A stretch of 64,000 nucleotides of DNA from positions 218,103,546-218,167,545 of the forward strand of contig JAUPFV010000002.1 of the NCBI GenBank assembly GCA_036936605.1, in the 5' to 3' direction. The notes under the pieces are model-generated. The model was not told the origin of the DNA, made no database searches, and saw nothing but the letters and a program-made list of their open reading frames with translations. Position 1 is the stretch's first letter; every line of letters starts with the position of its first letter. Shown in pieces: positions 45,306 through 57,106 of this stretch. The stretch comes from Limnanthes douglasii subsp. nivea. Its lineage: Eukaryota > Streptophyta > Magnoliopsida > Brassicales > Limnanthaceae. Made by a program: the position numbers and the translations under genes.

Positions 45306-46820
45306 TTAGCACCGATTAAGCAAATAGACTTCAACGAAATCAAGTTCAAAGTTCAATACCAAGATTGCGATTCGAAGCATACCATAATATTTAAAAACTT
45401 TAAGGATGAAATTGTGAGAGAAGTTATCAAATTCCTTATATATGTCGAGTTTGATAACCATGTTACCAGATTTAGATTTCCTTCCGAGATCGTGTATGAT
45501 TTCTTTAGCTATTAGGATGTTGTCCTCTATTAGTCTACCTTTTACAAATCCATCCTGCATTTCAAAGATAAGTTTAGGAAGCAAAGTAGATAATCTAGAA
45601 TTTAGAATATCTAACATAATTCTATTCATAACTATGCAAAAACTAATGGGATGAAAGTCTTTCCACTAGACATGATTGCTATTTTTTGGGACAAGACAGA
45701 TGTTGGTGCACATAATGCCTTTGGGGATCTGATGACCTTGCATAAAAGCACATAGCTTGGCAGAAGTCACTCTTGATGATTCTCCAACATGTAATAAAAA
45801 ACATTTGTTAAAACCATCTAAACCAACACTCGTAGGCTTAAGTTTCCGGATGATGTTTAGGATTTCTATTTCTGTAGGGTCTTTAAGAGGATAAGTATTA
45901 TATGCATTGTTAATTAAGTTAGGAATTAAATAAAAAATGTTATTAGTAGAATTAAAATCAATATCACTGAAATTAAGACAAGATAAAATATTTTGAAAGT
46001 AACTTTTGACTGAGTAAGTGGTCAGCTGTAGCTTTAGACAACTTGTTTTTATTCTCATTGGTGTTTGAAATGAGAAAAATATCGTCACAAACTTTCACAA
46101 GGTCCTCAGTATAGGTTACGCTGTCAAAGATATTGCCAAAGTGACTCTTGTTCCAGACTTTAAGAGATTTCATAAGGCTTTTAACCTTATTTCAGAATCC
46201 GTACATACGTTATCTATTCATAGGGATGATCCACTTAGACTCCACCAATTCAATGAAATATTTATCATGAATCCACATGTTTTGAAACTTGAAACCACTT
46301 TGAATTTTGACACTCTCTTTAGTAATATAAATGCATAAAAGAGTATGATCCGAACAAGTCCTGGCTAAATGAGTAACTTTGGTGTCATTTTGGGGGCTCT
46401 TTAATTATAAGAAGTTTGATGTCATCTTTAGACACGATAGATTTAAGCGTTACGATAGAGGCTTTATTGCCAAAATCATGAATGTTCAATTGAGGATTTT
46501 GATCATTTAGGAGTTGTTAAAGTGGCTCTTTTTGTCTCTGAAAATTATAGAGATTTGATGACAATGTTACGTTTCTTTTTAGTTCTAGCTTCTTTGAGTT
46601 TTTTTTTTTAGTATGGATTGAAAGATCGTACCTATTTCTTTTTGTTTGAATGCCGAGGTATGGGGTAATCTGCCAACATTATCTTGATTGGGGGAATGAT
46701 TACCATTTAGACTGTTAGTTTCCATAGTTGAAGATAGGTAAAAATCATCATCCAAAGATTTGATGGCATCGATTATGTCATTTTTATCTTTTTCACTATC
46801 TTTCCTTATCATATGAGGCT
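45306..46820 (-). pseudogene. L1-type LINE, 5' part (endonuclease end to RT start)
   Basis: From high to low coordinates: traces of the endonuclease C-terminus with SDH (near 46350), FKFQNMW and KSLKVWNKSHFGNIF (46141-46270), then the RT beginning (KLKPTSVGLDGF; KGIMCTNICLVPKN; MNRIMLDILNSRLS...FVKGR...LDIYKEFD). Multiple frameshifts and stops. The RT catalytic motif is absent. Confidence 0.8.
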
Positions 46821-46984
46821 TAGCTAGAACACGATTATTTTTTAGATCACTACTCCTAGGTGTATAGGCTGAGCTACAGTGGGTTCCATGGGCGCCTAGG
46901 AACTCACGATTTTCGTGTATTTATTATTTATAAGCATACAAAATATTGAAATCAATCCTACCCCTCAGCTCCTAATGTTTCTTC

Positions 46985-47485
46985 TTTTTTGGGTAACACT
47001 AATATAAATAAAAAGTAATTTAACACTAATTTTAGAGTTAATAAATATAATTTTAGAACGAAAGGAAAACATAATTTAACACTAACTTTAGAGTTAATAA
47101 ATATAATTTTAAGAAGGAAATAAAACATAATTAAACACTAATTAAGTTAATAAATATAAATATAAACTTTAGGATGAAGGATAATATAATTAAACACTAA
47201 TTTTAGAGTTAATAAATATAATTGTAGAACAGAAGGAAAACATAATTAAACACTAACTTTAGAGTTAATAAATATAATTTTAGAAAGGAAGTAAAACATA
47301 ACTAAACACTACTTAAGTTAATAAATATAAATAGAAACAAAAACATAAATAAACACTAATCTACTTAAGTTAAATTATAAATAGAGTTAATAAATATAAT
47401 TTTAGGAAGGAAGGAAAATATAAATAAACACTAATTGTTAAGTTAATAAATATAATTTTAGAAAGGAAGGAAAACATAATTAAGG
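46985..47485. repeat. AT-rich minisatellite (copy B)
   Basis: Same units as at 7640-8450 but about 500 bp; the deletion that shortened it also removed adjacent unique sequence. Confidence 0.8.
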
Positions 47486-48871
47486 GATAAAAGCCTAAAA
47501 AAATAAACCAATACTTAAGGGATTCATAAATAAAAAAAACACTAGTTAACCAAACAAACAAAAAAATAAACAAACATGGTGGATAAAAGCCTATTTTTTG
47601 TTATTTTTATTTTTGGACAATAACCAGAACCCCGTAAGGACCAAATCCTGGCGGATAAAAGCCTAAAAATTATATTTTCTGTTATTTTATTTTTTGGACA
47701 ATAACGAGGACCACGTAAGGACCAATCCTGGCTACGCCACTGCGGCTAGGTGTAGACTGATTTGCTACCATTGCCTGTTTGGAGATGTTATGTTTGTTAG
47801 AATTGACCACAATGATTTGATTTTAGGTAAATAAGTTTCAGTTGAATCTTGATCTTTGCTTTTGGTAGAATTCTGATTTTTGTTAGCAAAGTTTTAGGTA
47901 TACTAGCCGAAAACTTACCAACGACTATGTATTTTGTATGATACATAAGAATGTCTTTGTCTTCTTTAGAAACATTAATTCAAATATGATCATATTTGTG
48001 ATAAACAAATTCAGTAGTGAAACCTTCGCTATCTGTTTTTTATTTAAATATATCCACAAAAGGTTTAGTATGATAGACATTTGGATCAGGATTAGAACTC
48101 TGTTTTTGTGATGTATGCTATAGTTTTGAAATTTTTTTGATATTCTGAAGTAGATGCTCCATATCAACAAGTAGAAGAATATAAATGGATAAAGGGAGAT
48201 TGATAGAATCAACCAAGGAAGAAGAAAGGCTGGAAAAAGATCAATAGGGAAGGAGAAGATCTTTTTTAGAGATCAAGAAAAGTCTTGTTGAGAGAGATTT
48301 TGGACTTTCATCTTCTTGAATAAAATCATGAAATTCTAATCAGCTTTCCACTTATTGATTTGATTGATAATTTAATACTTTGTCTTTATTTTTTTACCTT
48401 ATAAATATTATGATGAATTGATTTTGTGCTAATCAGAAGCATCTCGATTGTACCGCAACATAATATTTTTCCAAAGCTTAACTAACTAAACCTAAACTCA
48501 TTGATGACGATTACAGTGAGAGGTACTGGTATCCAAAAAGCGTTTTAAAACTAGACATCGGTTCCAATTAGTTCATATTCTCAAAAGTGAATTGTTACAA
48601 CATGTCAGGTCCATAAGAAATTGGTACAACTCATCCATAGGAGTGAGATCGTTGTGAAAGATCGAGAAACCTGCCATGTCTGCTTCTAATGCAAGCTCAA
48701 TAGGAAGAGTGGAGATTATGGTTCGAGTCTCAAAATGGGACGCGACAAGCTGAAATCAGACAGGGTCATCACTATTTGTATGACTAAAGCACCATTTCCC
48801 CGCATTCAGAGGGATGTTGTGATATATAAGCGAACCTAGGTGCGACCATGTAGTCACGACGAATAATTCTC
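47486..48871. other. Non-coding flank inside copy B
   Basis: Counterpart of 8877-10259, including the two-unit repeat (47575-47735) and the Pol III-like boxes (48692-48732). No coding frame recognised. Confidence 0.5.
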
Positions 48872-51349
48872 TGTTGGGAATTTTGTTCAGAGATTTCTGG
48901 ATAAACTCTGAAGTCTTGTTTTAACAATTTCATATTGAAATTATTTTAAAGGTTCTCCAAAATTTTCAACCGGATAAAATCAGAGCTTTTCGTTTGAACA
49001 ACGAGAATGAATTTTTGTTGTTGTTATCTTCTGTTACAGAACCATACTTATTTATTCAACCAAAATACTCCAACTGTAAAACAGTTTTATGTCCAAAAAC
49101 GGTTGAAATTTCAAATGATAAACTGACTAAAAATTCAAATTCAAATTCGAATTATTTTTTCAAATTCAAATTTCCATGAATTTTTATAATAGCCTTATCA
49201 TTCAAAATAAATATAACCCGTACAAGAATCCGTCCATTAGAACCACTAATCATAATATATTCTAACAAGCGTGTACTCCGCACTCTCTGACTTGCTCGAT
49301 AATATATTATGATTATATTGGTCGACTAGTTAATCCAATTACACTAAAATATCCAACAATCTTCCCCCATTTTAGTGCAAAATATAACTCGCATCCGAAT
49401 ATACTACTAAGCATTCCAACAACAAATCCAATATCCGAGCTAGTGCTAGTCATGACATACATATACCAAGATTTCTTTCAGCTTTTTCCAAATATTTCAT
49501 CTCAAAACTAGACGATAAGAATTTCTTGGTTTCTTCAAGTTGATTTGGTCAATGCCAAAAATCAACATGTCACTAACATACATATCAAAATTTACCAAAT
49601 TTGTAAATTATGTTATATCCGAATAACATCAAAATTTACCAAATTCATAAATTATATTGTATATTATACAATACAACTTATATCAATACATGTATGAAAA
49701 ATTTAATAAATCTGCCACCCACTACAGGTGCACGATATGATGACACTTCACAATTATTTAACAAATAGCATCTGCACATTTATCGAACTAATAAACAAAA
49801 TTAATTTTCTACCATAGCTTCTTTTCAAGAAACAACGGGAATATATATATATATATATATAAAACTTTATTAATACTTAATAAATTAAGTATTCCTAAAA
49901 TCCGAATATATTACCTTTTCAATCGTTTAATACAATTGAAAAACCAACATTATATAATGGGTCACTTATTCAACCCCAGTTAATATAATGAATTTTATTA
50001 AACATAACTTTTAACCAAACTTGTTATAGGTGTGAATCCATTATTCTATATATTATAATATATTTTGTCTAACTACAAACCCTAATTTTGCATTAAAGTA
50101 TTTGCTATTAGTACATATGAAAATATTTTATATGCTGACAATAAGTGTATAATGTTTTATGCACAGAAAACATATAACTGCTATTACAGTTATTAAATAC
50201 CAAACTCGTACACAAATTTATCCATTAAGAACTATATGGAGAATTCTTCTTTTATTCATTTATGGGTTTAAAGATACATGCTAAAAAATACATTAAATAA
50301 TTAACATGCAAACAAGCATGAATTTCGTTTTACTTTTGACCTTAATGATTAAAGAAACAAATTTTGTATACAAAACCAATACAAATTTCCTATTGCATGC
50401 AAATGATAAATTAATAATCGGCAAAATTACAGAGGCATATTACCGCATTAGTTCTCTGTTCTTGCAAATTTGCACAACAATTGTTAACCATTGCCTACCA
50501 TTTTTTATCCACCGAAAACTTCGAATAACACAATAATATCATTTTTTCTAAAATGCTTTCGAATATCGACTTCAAACATTTTCGGTCTTAGATACACACG
50601 TCCAACAACCAAAACAACAATTAATCCAAAGTGTGTATCCTTTACAAAATTTAAACAGTTTAGAGATTATTATCATTTTCAAAAGTCAAGGGAGAAAAAC
50701 TTACAGGATGTATGATATAATAGTTCCATTGATGTTTTAATACTTGATTATGGAATCTCTTAACTCTTCATTTCAATCTTCATACAAATCATAAAACAAG
50801 AACATCTTCATACAAATCTCTTCATAAAACAAGAATATATAATTTCAATCTTTTATTGGGAATTTTTTTAGAGATTTATGGATAAAGTCTAAAGTCTTGT
50901 TTTAACAATTTCAAATTTAAATTATTTTGGTGGTTCTCCAAAATTTCCAACCGGATAAAATCAGAGCTTTTATTTTAAACAACGAGAATGAATTTTTGTT
51001 GTTGTTATCTTCTGTTACAGAACCATACTTATTTATTCAACCAAAATACTCTAACTGTAAAACAGTTTTATGTCCAAAACGGTTGAAATTTCAAATGACA
51101 AACTCACTAAAAATTCAAATTCAAATTCAAATTATTTTTTCAAATTCAAATTTCCATGAATTTTCATAATAGCCTTATCATTCAAAATAAATCTAACCCG
51201 AACAAGGATCCGTCCATTGGACCCACTAATCATAATATATTCTAACAAGCGTGTACTCCACACTCTCTGACTTGCTCGATAATATAGTCATAATATATTA
51301 TGACTATATTGGTCGACTAGTTAATCCAATTACACTAAAATATCCGACA
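48872..51349 (-). mobile_element. Non-autonomous element E-C (copy B)
   Basis: 3' LTR 48872-49358, 5' LTR 50854-51349. Perfect target-site duplication TTCTC at 48867-48871 and 51350-51354. The interior matches copy A, with a shorter (AT)n run at 49841-49860. No intact gene. Confidence 0.88.
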
Positions 51350-51354
51350 TTCTC

Positions 51355-52070
51355 CAAGAAGACGGTGAAGGACGACTTTTATGCATTCATCGGACCTTGG
51401 ACCTTGCCGTCTGAATCATACCAGGAATATTTTGGGGATTGATTACCGGGTGAGCGGATGGTACTCGTCAATATCGAAGAGTGGTGTTGATAATCCCACA
51501 TCTTTTAACCAACATGGGAAACTATGGGTGAGATATTAGGCAGAAATTTTTGGGTACCCGAGTCACACCTTTGCTTGAAGGAATATTGACCTTTGGGAGG
51601 TAGAAGTGAACTGAACCTATTGATCACAAATCACGAGGTGAGATATCACCTTTGCGACAGAATCCCGTTCGACCCCACCATCAAATTACATGGCAGAGGT
51701 TCGTGTCCGGAGCGTCGGCATCAAATTCTGGCAGGGATCATTTGGTGGATACTAATTTGGCTTAGCCCCGACTAGTGGCACACACAAAACCCATCGCACC
51801 TTGTGGCCCGTGAGGTTAGATTCTCCTTCAATTCCAGAAATTATGGCTTTCGAATTAGCACATAGCTTTAATCTTACCAGTATAGAAAGATACTATGGGA
51901 ACGAAGACCCATATCGTCACATAAAGTGCTTCATGGGCGTAGTTGCTAAATTTGCGGAAGTTGAATGTTTGTGGTGTATATATTTTGCGATGACCCTCGG
52001 GGCAAATGCGCTCGCATAGTTCGGTCAACATGTTGTATTGTGAGGTTTGATATGTTTCAGACAGCTTTTA
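51355..52070 (+). pseudogene. Ty3/gypsy gag relic and flank (copy B)
   Basis: Same IPEIMA...YYGNEDPYRHIK...YFAMTLGANALA text as in copy A, in frame 51801-52019, with the same TAG in place of the conserved Trp. Confidence 0.75.
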
Positions 52071-52077
52071 AACATAG

Positions 52078-52270
52078 ATTTGTTAAAAGTTAGCAGAAAC
52101 TAGATTGAGATTAGACATACTACTCTATAGATTCATTAGCTATTATAGTATGCTCTCCGGGAGCAGACTTGTTTGAAGGTCTAACGAACCCATATATTCT
52201 TTGTCAGCTAGACTAACCACTATTATCTCAGTCCGAACCAGCCAGGACTTGAGTTACCAGATCATCAATA
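52078..52270 (-). pseudogene. Old copia gag, distal half (copy B)
   Basis: Counterpart of 13630-13822, ending at the CAATA target-site copy 52266-52270. Confidence 0.65.
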
Positions 52271-55119
52271 TGTTAGATATTTTAATGTAATTGGATCGAC
52301 TAGTCGACCAATTTAATCATGATAAATTATCAAACAAGTCGTAGAGTGCGGAGTGCACTCTTGTTAGATTATATCATGACTAACAGGGTGAAGGGGTGTA
52401 GCCCCTTGCGGGGTTTAAATGGCAGAGCCCCTTGAGGGGTTACTTTTATTTTGGTTAAATCGGCTATTGTTGGAAGTAAACAAAATTTCAAAATTCGAAA
52501 TTTGACCGTTTTAGTCAAATTTCAAATTTGAACCCATTTTATTACAAAAACCGTTTAAAGACGTTAACTACCCTAACTGCCAAATTGGTTGAATTGATAA
52601 AAGATGGGTTCTGTTGAAAAAGAAAAGACACATCAATTCATAATCTCTATTCAAATAGAATATCTCTGATTTTATCCAATTAAATTTTTTGAGAAGCCTA
52701 AAAATATTTCAATAAGAAATTGTTTACAAGACTTCAGAGATTATCCAGAATCAAAACACTGATTTCTATAAATTATTGAAATATTCTGGTCTTGTTGATG
52801 AAGATAAAGATGACGAACGGAGGAGAATTAGCGAAGGAGATGACAAGCAAATTCGCTAAACTTGACAAGTTTGAAGGACATGATTTCAGACGCTGGCAGA
52901 AAAAGATGCATTTTCTGTTGAGTACCCTCAAGGTTGTGTATGTCCTGAGTGCCCCCTGTCCCGAGATCACAAAGAATGAAACAATGGAGCAAACAAGGAG
53001 GTGCAACAAGTGGGATAATGATGACTACATTTGTCGTGGCCACATATTAAACGGTATGTCTGATACTTTGTTTGATGTATACCAAAATGTCAAATCTTCA
53101 AAAGAGTTATGGGATTCTATTTAATCGAAATACATGGCAGAAGATGCTTCTAGTAGGAAGGTCATGGTTAGTAATTTCATAAATTACAAAATGGTTGACT
53201 CTAGACCTATAATGGAACAATATAATGAACTATTAAGAATTCCGGGTCAATTCGTTCAACACAATATGAAAATGGATGAATTTATTTCGGTGTCTTCTGT
53301 TATTGACAAATTGCCTCCTCTATGGAAGGATTTTAAACATACACTGAAACACACCAAAGAAGAAATGACTTTAGTCGAACTTGGTAGTCATTTTAAGATT
53401 GAAGAGTCTCTAAGGGGTCAAGATGAAATAAGTAATCCTAAGGGTAAAAACCAAGTGGGAAACTTATCTGTAAATATAGATGAAAGCAGCGAATTCTATA
53501 AGAATGGAAATACAGATAACGGGAATAAACGAAAGTTTAAAGGCAACAATAAAATCAACAATTTTTCCAGCAAAAAGCCTAAAATTGCATGCTGGAAATG
53601 TGGAAAACCTGGTCAATTTAGGAGGGATTGTCGAGTTGGAAAAGGAAAAAATAATGTTGGTCCAAGTGGGAACAATGCTGGTTCAAGTGGAAACATTGCT
53701 GGTTCAAGTGGATTTAAGGATCCTGAAAAGCAACAAGGTCAAAATTTAATTCAGAATTTTAATTCTGGTCAGAATTATATATCTCTAATATCTGAGTGGC
53801 TAAGAAATTTAATGTATGAAATTCCGTTGTGTCCCAAACCGATATCACCTATATCTATCAGATGTGATAGTGAGGCTGCCTTGGCTAATGTCTATAGACA
53901 AGTTTACAAAGGCAGGTCTAGACACTTAGGTGTTCGACAAAGTATGATTCGTGAGCGCATCACGCATGATGTTATTTCAGTAGAGTTTGTGAGAACTCAA
54001 TATAATTTAGCCGATCATTTAACCAAAGGGTTAAGTAGAGATCTTGTGCACAAATCGGCTATAGGGATGGGATTAAAGTCCATATAAAATCTCTCATGTT
54101 GAGATACCCAATTCCCATCTAATATGACATTAGGTGCTAAATTTAATGTGGAAAGCTTAACATCTAGAGACTGGAATACATTTTTATATCATCCCAAGGT
54201 ATGTGTTCAGACCTGCAAGCTGTGAAGGTTGAAAATTATCTTCTTAATAGTTCTTTTGGAAAATTGCATATGCAGGTGTAAGAAGAAATGAACTACCTAT
54301 TTGAGCATGAAGTTTAGCCGCTTCAAGAAGCTAGTACTTGGCTTTGATATGCTTAAGAAGGATAAGGACACAAGGCTAATAAAAATAGTGTCAAGTAAGA
54401 ACAAGTGAGTATGTAAGTTTATGTGTATATTATTTTCATGTATTCATTGTGAATAGTCTAGATTCAATCCTTAGTGATACCTTGATATTCGAATATTTGG
54501 AATGTGTAATATACTAATGTGAAATTCAATCGTTACAATATTTCACTTATGCATAAATTTGTTAATTGTTGTGATTTTGTTTAGTAGATCATGAATTACA
54601 CTAAAATGGGGGGTATTTTTTAGATATTTTAGTGTAATTAGATCGACTAGTCGACCAATTTAATCATGATAAATTATCAAACAAGTCGTAGAGTGCGGAG
54701 TCTACACTTGTTAGATTATATCATGATTAACAGGGTGAAGGGGCGTAGCCCCTTGCGGGGGGTTTAAATGTCAGAGCAACTTGCGGGGTTACTTTTATTT
54801 TGGTTAAATCGGCTATTGTTGGAAGTTAACAAAATTTCAAAATTGGAAATTTGACCGTTTTATTCAAATTTCAAATTTGAAGCCGTTTTATTACAAAAAC
54901 CGTTTAAAGACCTTAATTACCCTAACTGCCAAATTGGTTTAATTGATAAAAGATGGGTTCTCTTGAAAAAGAAAAGACACATCAATTTATACTCTCTGTT
55001 CAAATAGAATATCTCTAATTTTATCCAATTGAATTTTTTTAGAACCCCAAAAATATTTTAATAAGAAATTATTTACAAGACTTCAGAGATTATCCGGAAT
55101 CAAAACACTGTTTTCTAGA
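52271..55119 (+). mobile_element. E-1 copia element (copy B), internally deleted
   Basis: 5' LTR 52271-52770, 3' LTR 54618-55119, with the same CAATA target-site duplication (52266-52270, 55120-55124) as copy A, proving common descent of the locus. The interior has lost 2.8 kb between gag and RNase H. The purine tract and the first bases of the 3' LTR are also damaged (TTTTAGATATT for TGTTAGATATT). It is now a 2.85 kb element without protease, integrase or RT. Confidence 0.93.
52792..54087 (+). pseudogene. E-1 gag fused to RNase H tail by deletion (copy B)
   Basis: Gag starts near 52792. A TAA shared with copy A stops it at 53122-53124. The next open stretch, 53134-54087, is 317 codons. It runs through the zinc knuckle (CWKCGKPGQFRRDC, with Gln replacing the His) to YISLISE and then jumps straight into WLRNLMYE...CDSEAALANV, the end of RNase H, to the true C-terminus. 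The junction corresponds to copy A positions of about 15346 and 18130, which share only a few bases. The fusion is an accident of deletion, and its RNase H lacks the first catalytic residues. Confidence 0.9.
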
Positions 55120-55800
55120 CAATAGATACTCCAGAACCAGCCAACATAGATTATCAGCTATAGTTTTCATTTTGTTCAAGTAATCAGTCATAGTAGATGT
55201 ACATTTACGAGTCCTTTGGAATTATGATTTATTGTATTTGATTCATATTCTTGTCTGTGAGCTAGAGAGCTTGTTGGCTGGATCCTAAAGGCCATTTTTT
55301 CCTCCTCCATCAACTAACTACTTCTTCACGACTCATTGTGAAGTATAGCCATCCAAGAAGGAGTTGATCCTTCACAGTCCAGTCTTCATGATCTGGATGC
55401 TGAGAAACATTTCCTTATGAGTCATTAATAAACTTGGGAGAACATGGCTTCACCCCTGTGATAAAGCCTTCCAATTTCTTACCTTTTACCGTGAGCAATA
55501 CCATAGTTTTCCACAAAATGTAGTTGTTCTTGTCAAGTCTAATATGATTTTCTTATTGTTGCTCATTGTTTTATCATTGATCAACTAATGATCAGTTAAT
55601 GAATTCATTAAGGTAATTGCCCCAGACTCCGACTACTTTCGTAAAGGTAAGGTGTTTTGGCAAAGTGAAGACTTCAGTTTAAAAATACTACAGTATATTA
55701 CATCCCAATATCCCGAGGGATACTGACAATGGAAATATTAAGAAGTCAAACGATCACTCTGAGCAGCAAAAATAAATTATTCGAATGAGCATTAAGATTA
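55120..55800 (-). pseudogene. Old copia gag, proximal half, and flank (copy B)
   Basis: Counterpart of 19452-20134 in copy A. Gag-like text to about 55630, then non-coding to the duplication edge. Confidence 0.65.
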
Positions 55801-55810
55801 GGTAGGATCT

Positions 55811-56118
55811 GGCAGAAGCTTCAAGCTTCTGCCATGGAGAAACTGTTCTTCGCCACACGGGGGCGAAGAACAGGGTCCCTACGCCACACGATGGCGTAGG
55901 ATTGGTTTCCCACGCCAGAGCGATGGCGTGGGATCCTGGGTGTACGCCTGTTGTAGGTGTAAACTTAGGATCCCACACCGTCGCTCTAGCGTAGGAAACC
56001 AATCCTACGCCATCGTGTAGCGTAGGGAACCTGCCCCACGCCATCACTGTGGCGTGGGTATAAGGTTGTACACCTCAGTTGTGGCGTACACCTTTATACC
56101 CACGCCACAGTGATGGCG
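55811..56118. repeat. Block of nested GC-rich palindromes / long hairpins
   Basis: Small palindromes: 55811-55833 (11-bp arms, 1-bp loop), 55843-55873 (12-bp arms), 55878-55900 (9-bp arms), 55908-55933 (10-bp arms). The last two lie inside a larger inverted repeat with 66-nt arms, 55871-55936 and 55968-56033 (60/66 matches, 31-nt loop). A further pair has 33-nt arms, 56039-56071 and 56086-56118 (31/33 matches, 14-nt loop). The recurring core is CGCCA-n-TGGCG. CpG-rich in an AT-rich region. It begins 10 bp after copy B ends and lies directly upstream of the first SANT-like gene. Function unknown. Confidence 0.93.
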
Positions 56119-56277
56119 CTGGATGCTTCGGTCACCGGAATGGCCCAGGACCGGTTTAATATTGTTTGTTGGTGTCTATTATATGTGTTTATGCTTTTTT
56201 GGTTACAAAAACAGATTTCCAAGTGAGTTTTAGTATTTTCAAGTACGCCTTCACATTTGCGTTTCTATTTATAGGTT

Positions 56278-56682
56278 ATGGAGTTAGGTATGGACTTTTG
56301 TGTGAACGAAGACAATCGGTTGTTTCAGGCCGTGAAGTTTGTTGAGCTAACAATGTCCGATGATACGACCAATGCTTTTTTCGATCGAGTGCTTTGTAGG
56401 ATGTTTTATGATTATAGACGCTTGGAGTTTCCAAATCCGCCACCACGCAGTCGTGAAGAAGTCAAAAGCAGGTATAATCATGCAAAAGCTGAACCACTTC
56501 AGCTTTTGTCCAACTGGCCTTACAAAGTTCAACAAGTAGCACTTGTTGATTGGAACCTGTTTAGGACAGATTTCGTTACTGGATATATGTTGGAATATCT
56601 CGAAAGTAAGGTTGCTGAGATAGAAGATGACATTGCGAACTTCAGACATATTCTAGAGAACAGAATATACGATTTCCACTAA
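56278..56682 (+). CDS. Small SANT/MYB-like protein 1 (134 aa)
   Basis: Intact frame. It shares a pattern with the gene 425 bp downstream: ED..L..A..F....M near residues 10-25, F...VLCR.F near 37-46, P..R.REEV..R near 56-68, then a W/P-rich turn and a helical, acidic C-terminus. The spacing resembles a SANT domain of RADIALIS-like type (a W..ED-type first helix and an EEV.RHY-type third helix), but the first Trp is replaced (FCVNED). Assignment to SANT/MYB is inference. The ATG at 56278 follows TTTCTATTTATAG, which could be a TATA-like element or a splice acceptor, so an upstream exon is possible. The palindrome block is 160 bp upstream. Confidence 0.65.
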   Translation: MELGMDFCVNEDNRLFQAVKFVELTMSDDTTNAFFDRVLCRMFYDYRRLEFPNPPPRSREEVKSRYNHAKAEPLQLLSNWPYKVQQVALVDWNLFRTDFVTGYMLEYLESKVAEIEDDIANFRHILENRIYDFH

Positions 56683-56940
56683 GAAATTATATTTTCACTA
56701 TGTAATGTTGTTAATCTCAACTTGCTGTGAGATCGTTTTATTTATATTATGTATCAAACGTATCATTTTGGGTTTTGGATTGTATGATACTATTTTCTAT
56801 ATTTTGGTGCTCTCGTTGATGGTTGATGTACGATACTATTTTCTGTATTTTGATGTTTCGGTTCATGTATGATACTTTTTCCTTTTTGTTTGATATTATA
56901 AAAACGTATTTTTGTATCTTGCTATAACAAATTAGAGTAG

Positions 56941-57023
56941 ATACCCCGGCGGGAAAAAACTAATGGAGTGAAGGTTTCCCGCCTCAAAAAGTTTTACGCG
57001 GGAACAAAAACACTCTTTCCCGC
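56941..57023 (+). promoter_or_regulatory. Four E2F-type sites upstream of SANT-like gene 2
   Basis: GCGGGAAA at 56949-56956, TTTCCCGC at 56975-56982, GCGGGAAC at 56998-57005 and TTTCCCGC at 57016-57023. Three match the E2F consensus TTTSSCGC exactly on one strand or the other; the third site has one deviation. Clustered E2F sites are typical of plant S-phase and replication genes. Confidence 0.7.
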
Positions 57024-57057
57024 TAATTATTTTAGAATTGAACCACAAACTTCGAGT

Positions 57058-57066
57058 CTATAAATA
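57058..57066 (+). promoter_or_regulatory. TATA box of SANT-like gene 2
   Basis: CTATAAATA, 41-49 bp before the ATG, downstream of the E2F cluster; it implies a very short 5' leader. Confidence 0.7.
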
Positions 57067-57106
57067 CTAGAATCTGACTATGAAACTAAACATTTAAGTT
57101 ATAACA

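Larger units (their letters stand above)
46824..55800 (+). repeat. Segmental duplication, copy B (9.0 kb)
   Basis: Direct repeat of 7497-20134. Order and element junctions are the same, with deletions described under copy A. The right end coincides with the start of the palindrome block at 55801; the left end abuts the LINE. Confidence 0.9.

Noticed and set aside
47925..48212. 95-codon minus-strand frame in copy B
   Set aside because: The matching region of copy A (about 9290-9580) does not keep the frame, so it is chance.
53480..53749. 89-codon plus-strand frame
   Set aside because: Alternative frame of the E-1 gag relic; also seen in copy A.
55754..56047. 97-codon minus-strand frame through the palindrome block
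   Set aside because: It arises from the GC-rich palindromes and starts inside retroelement flank; the repeated peptide text mirrors the DNA repeats, with no domain.
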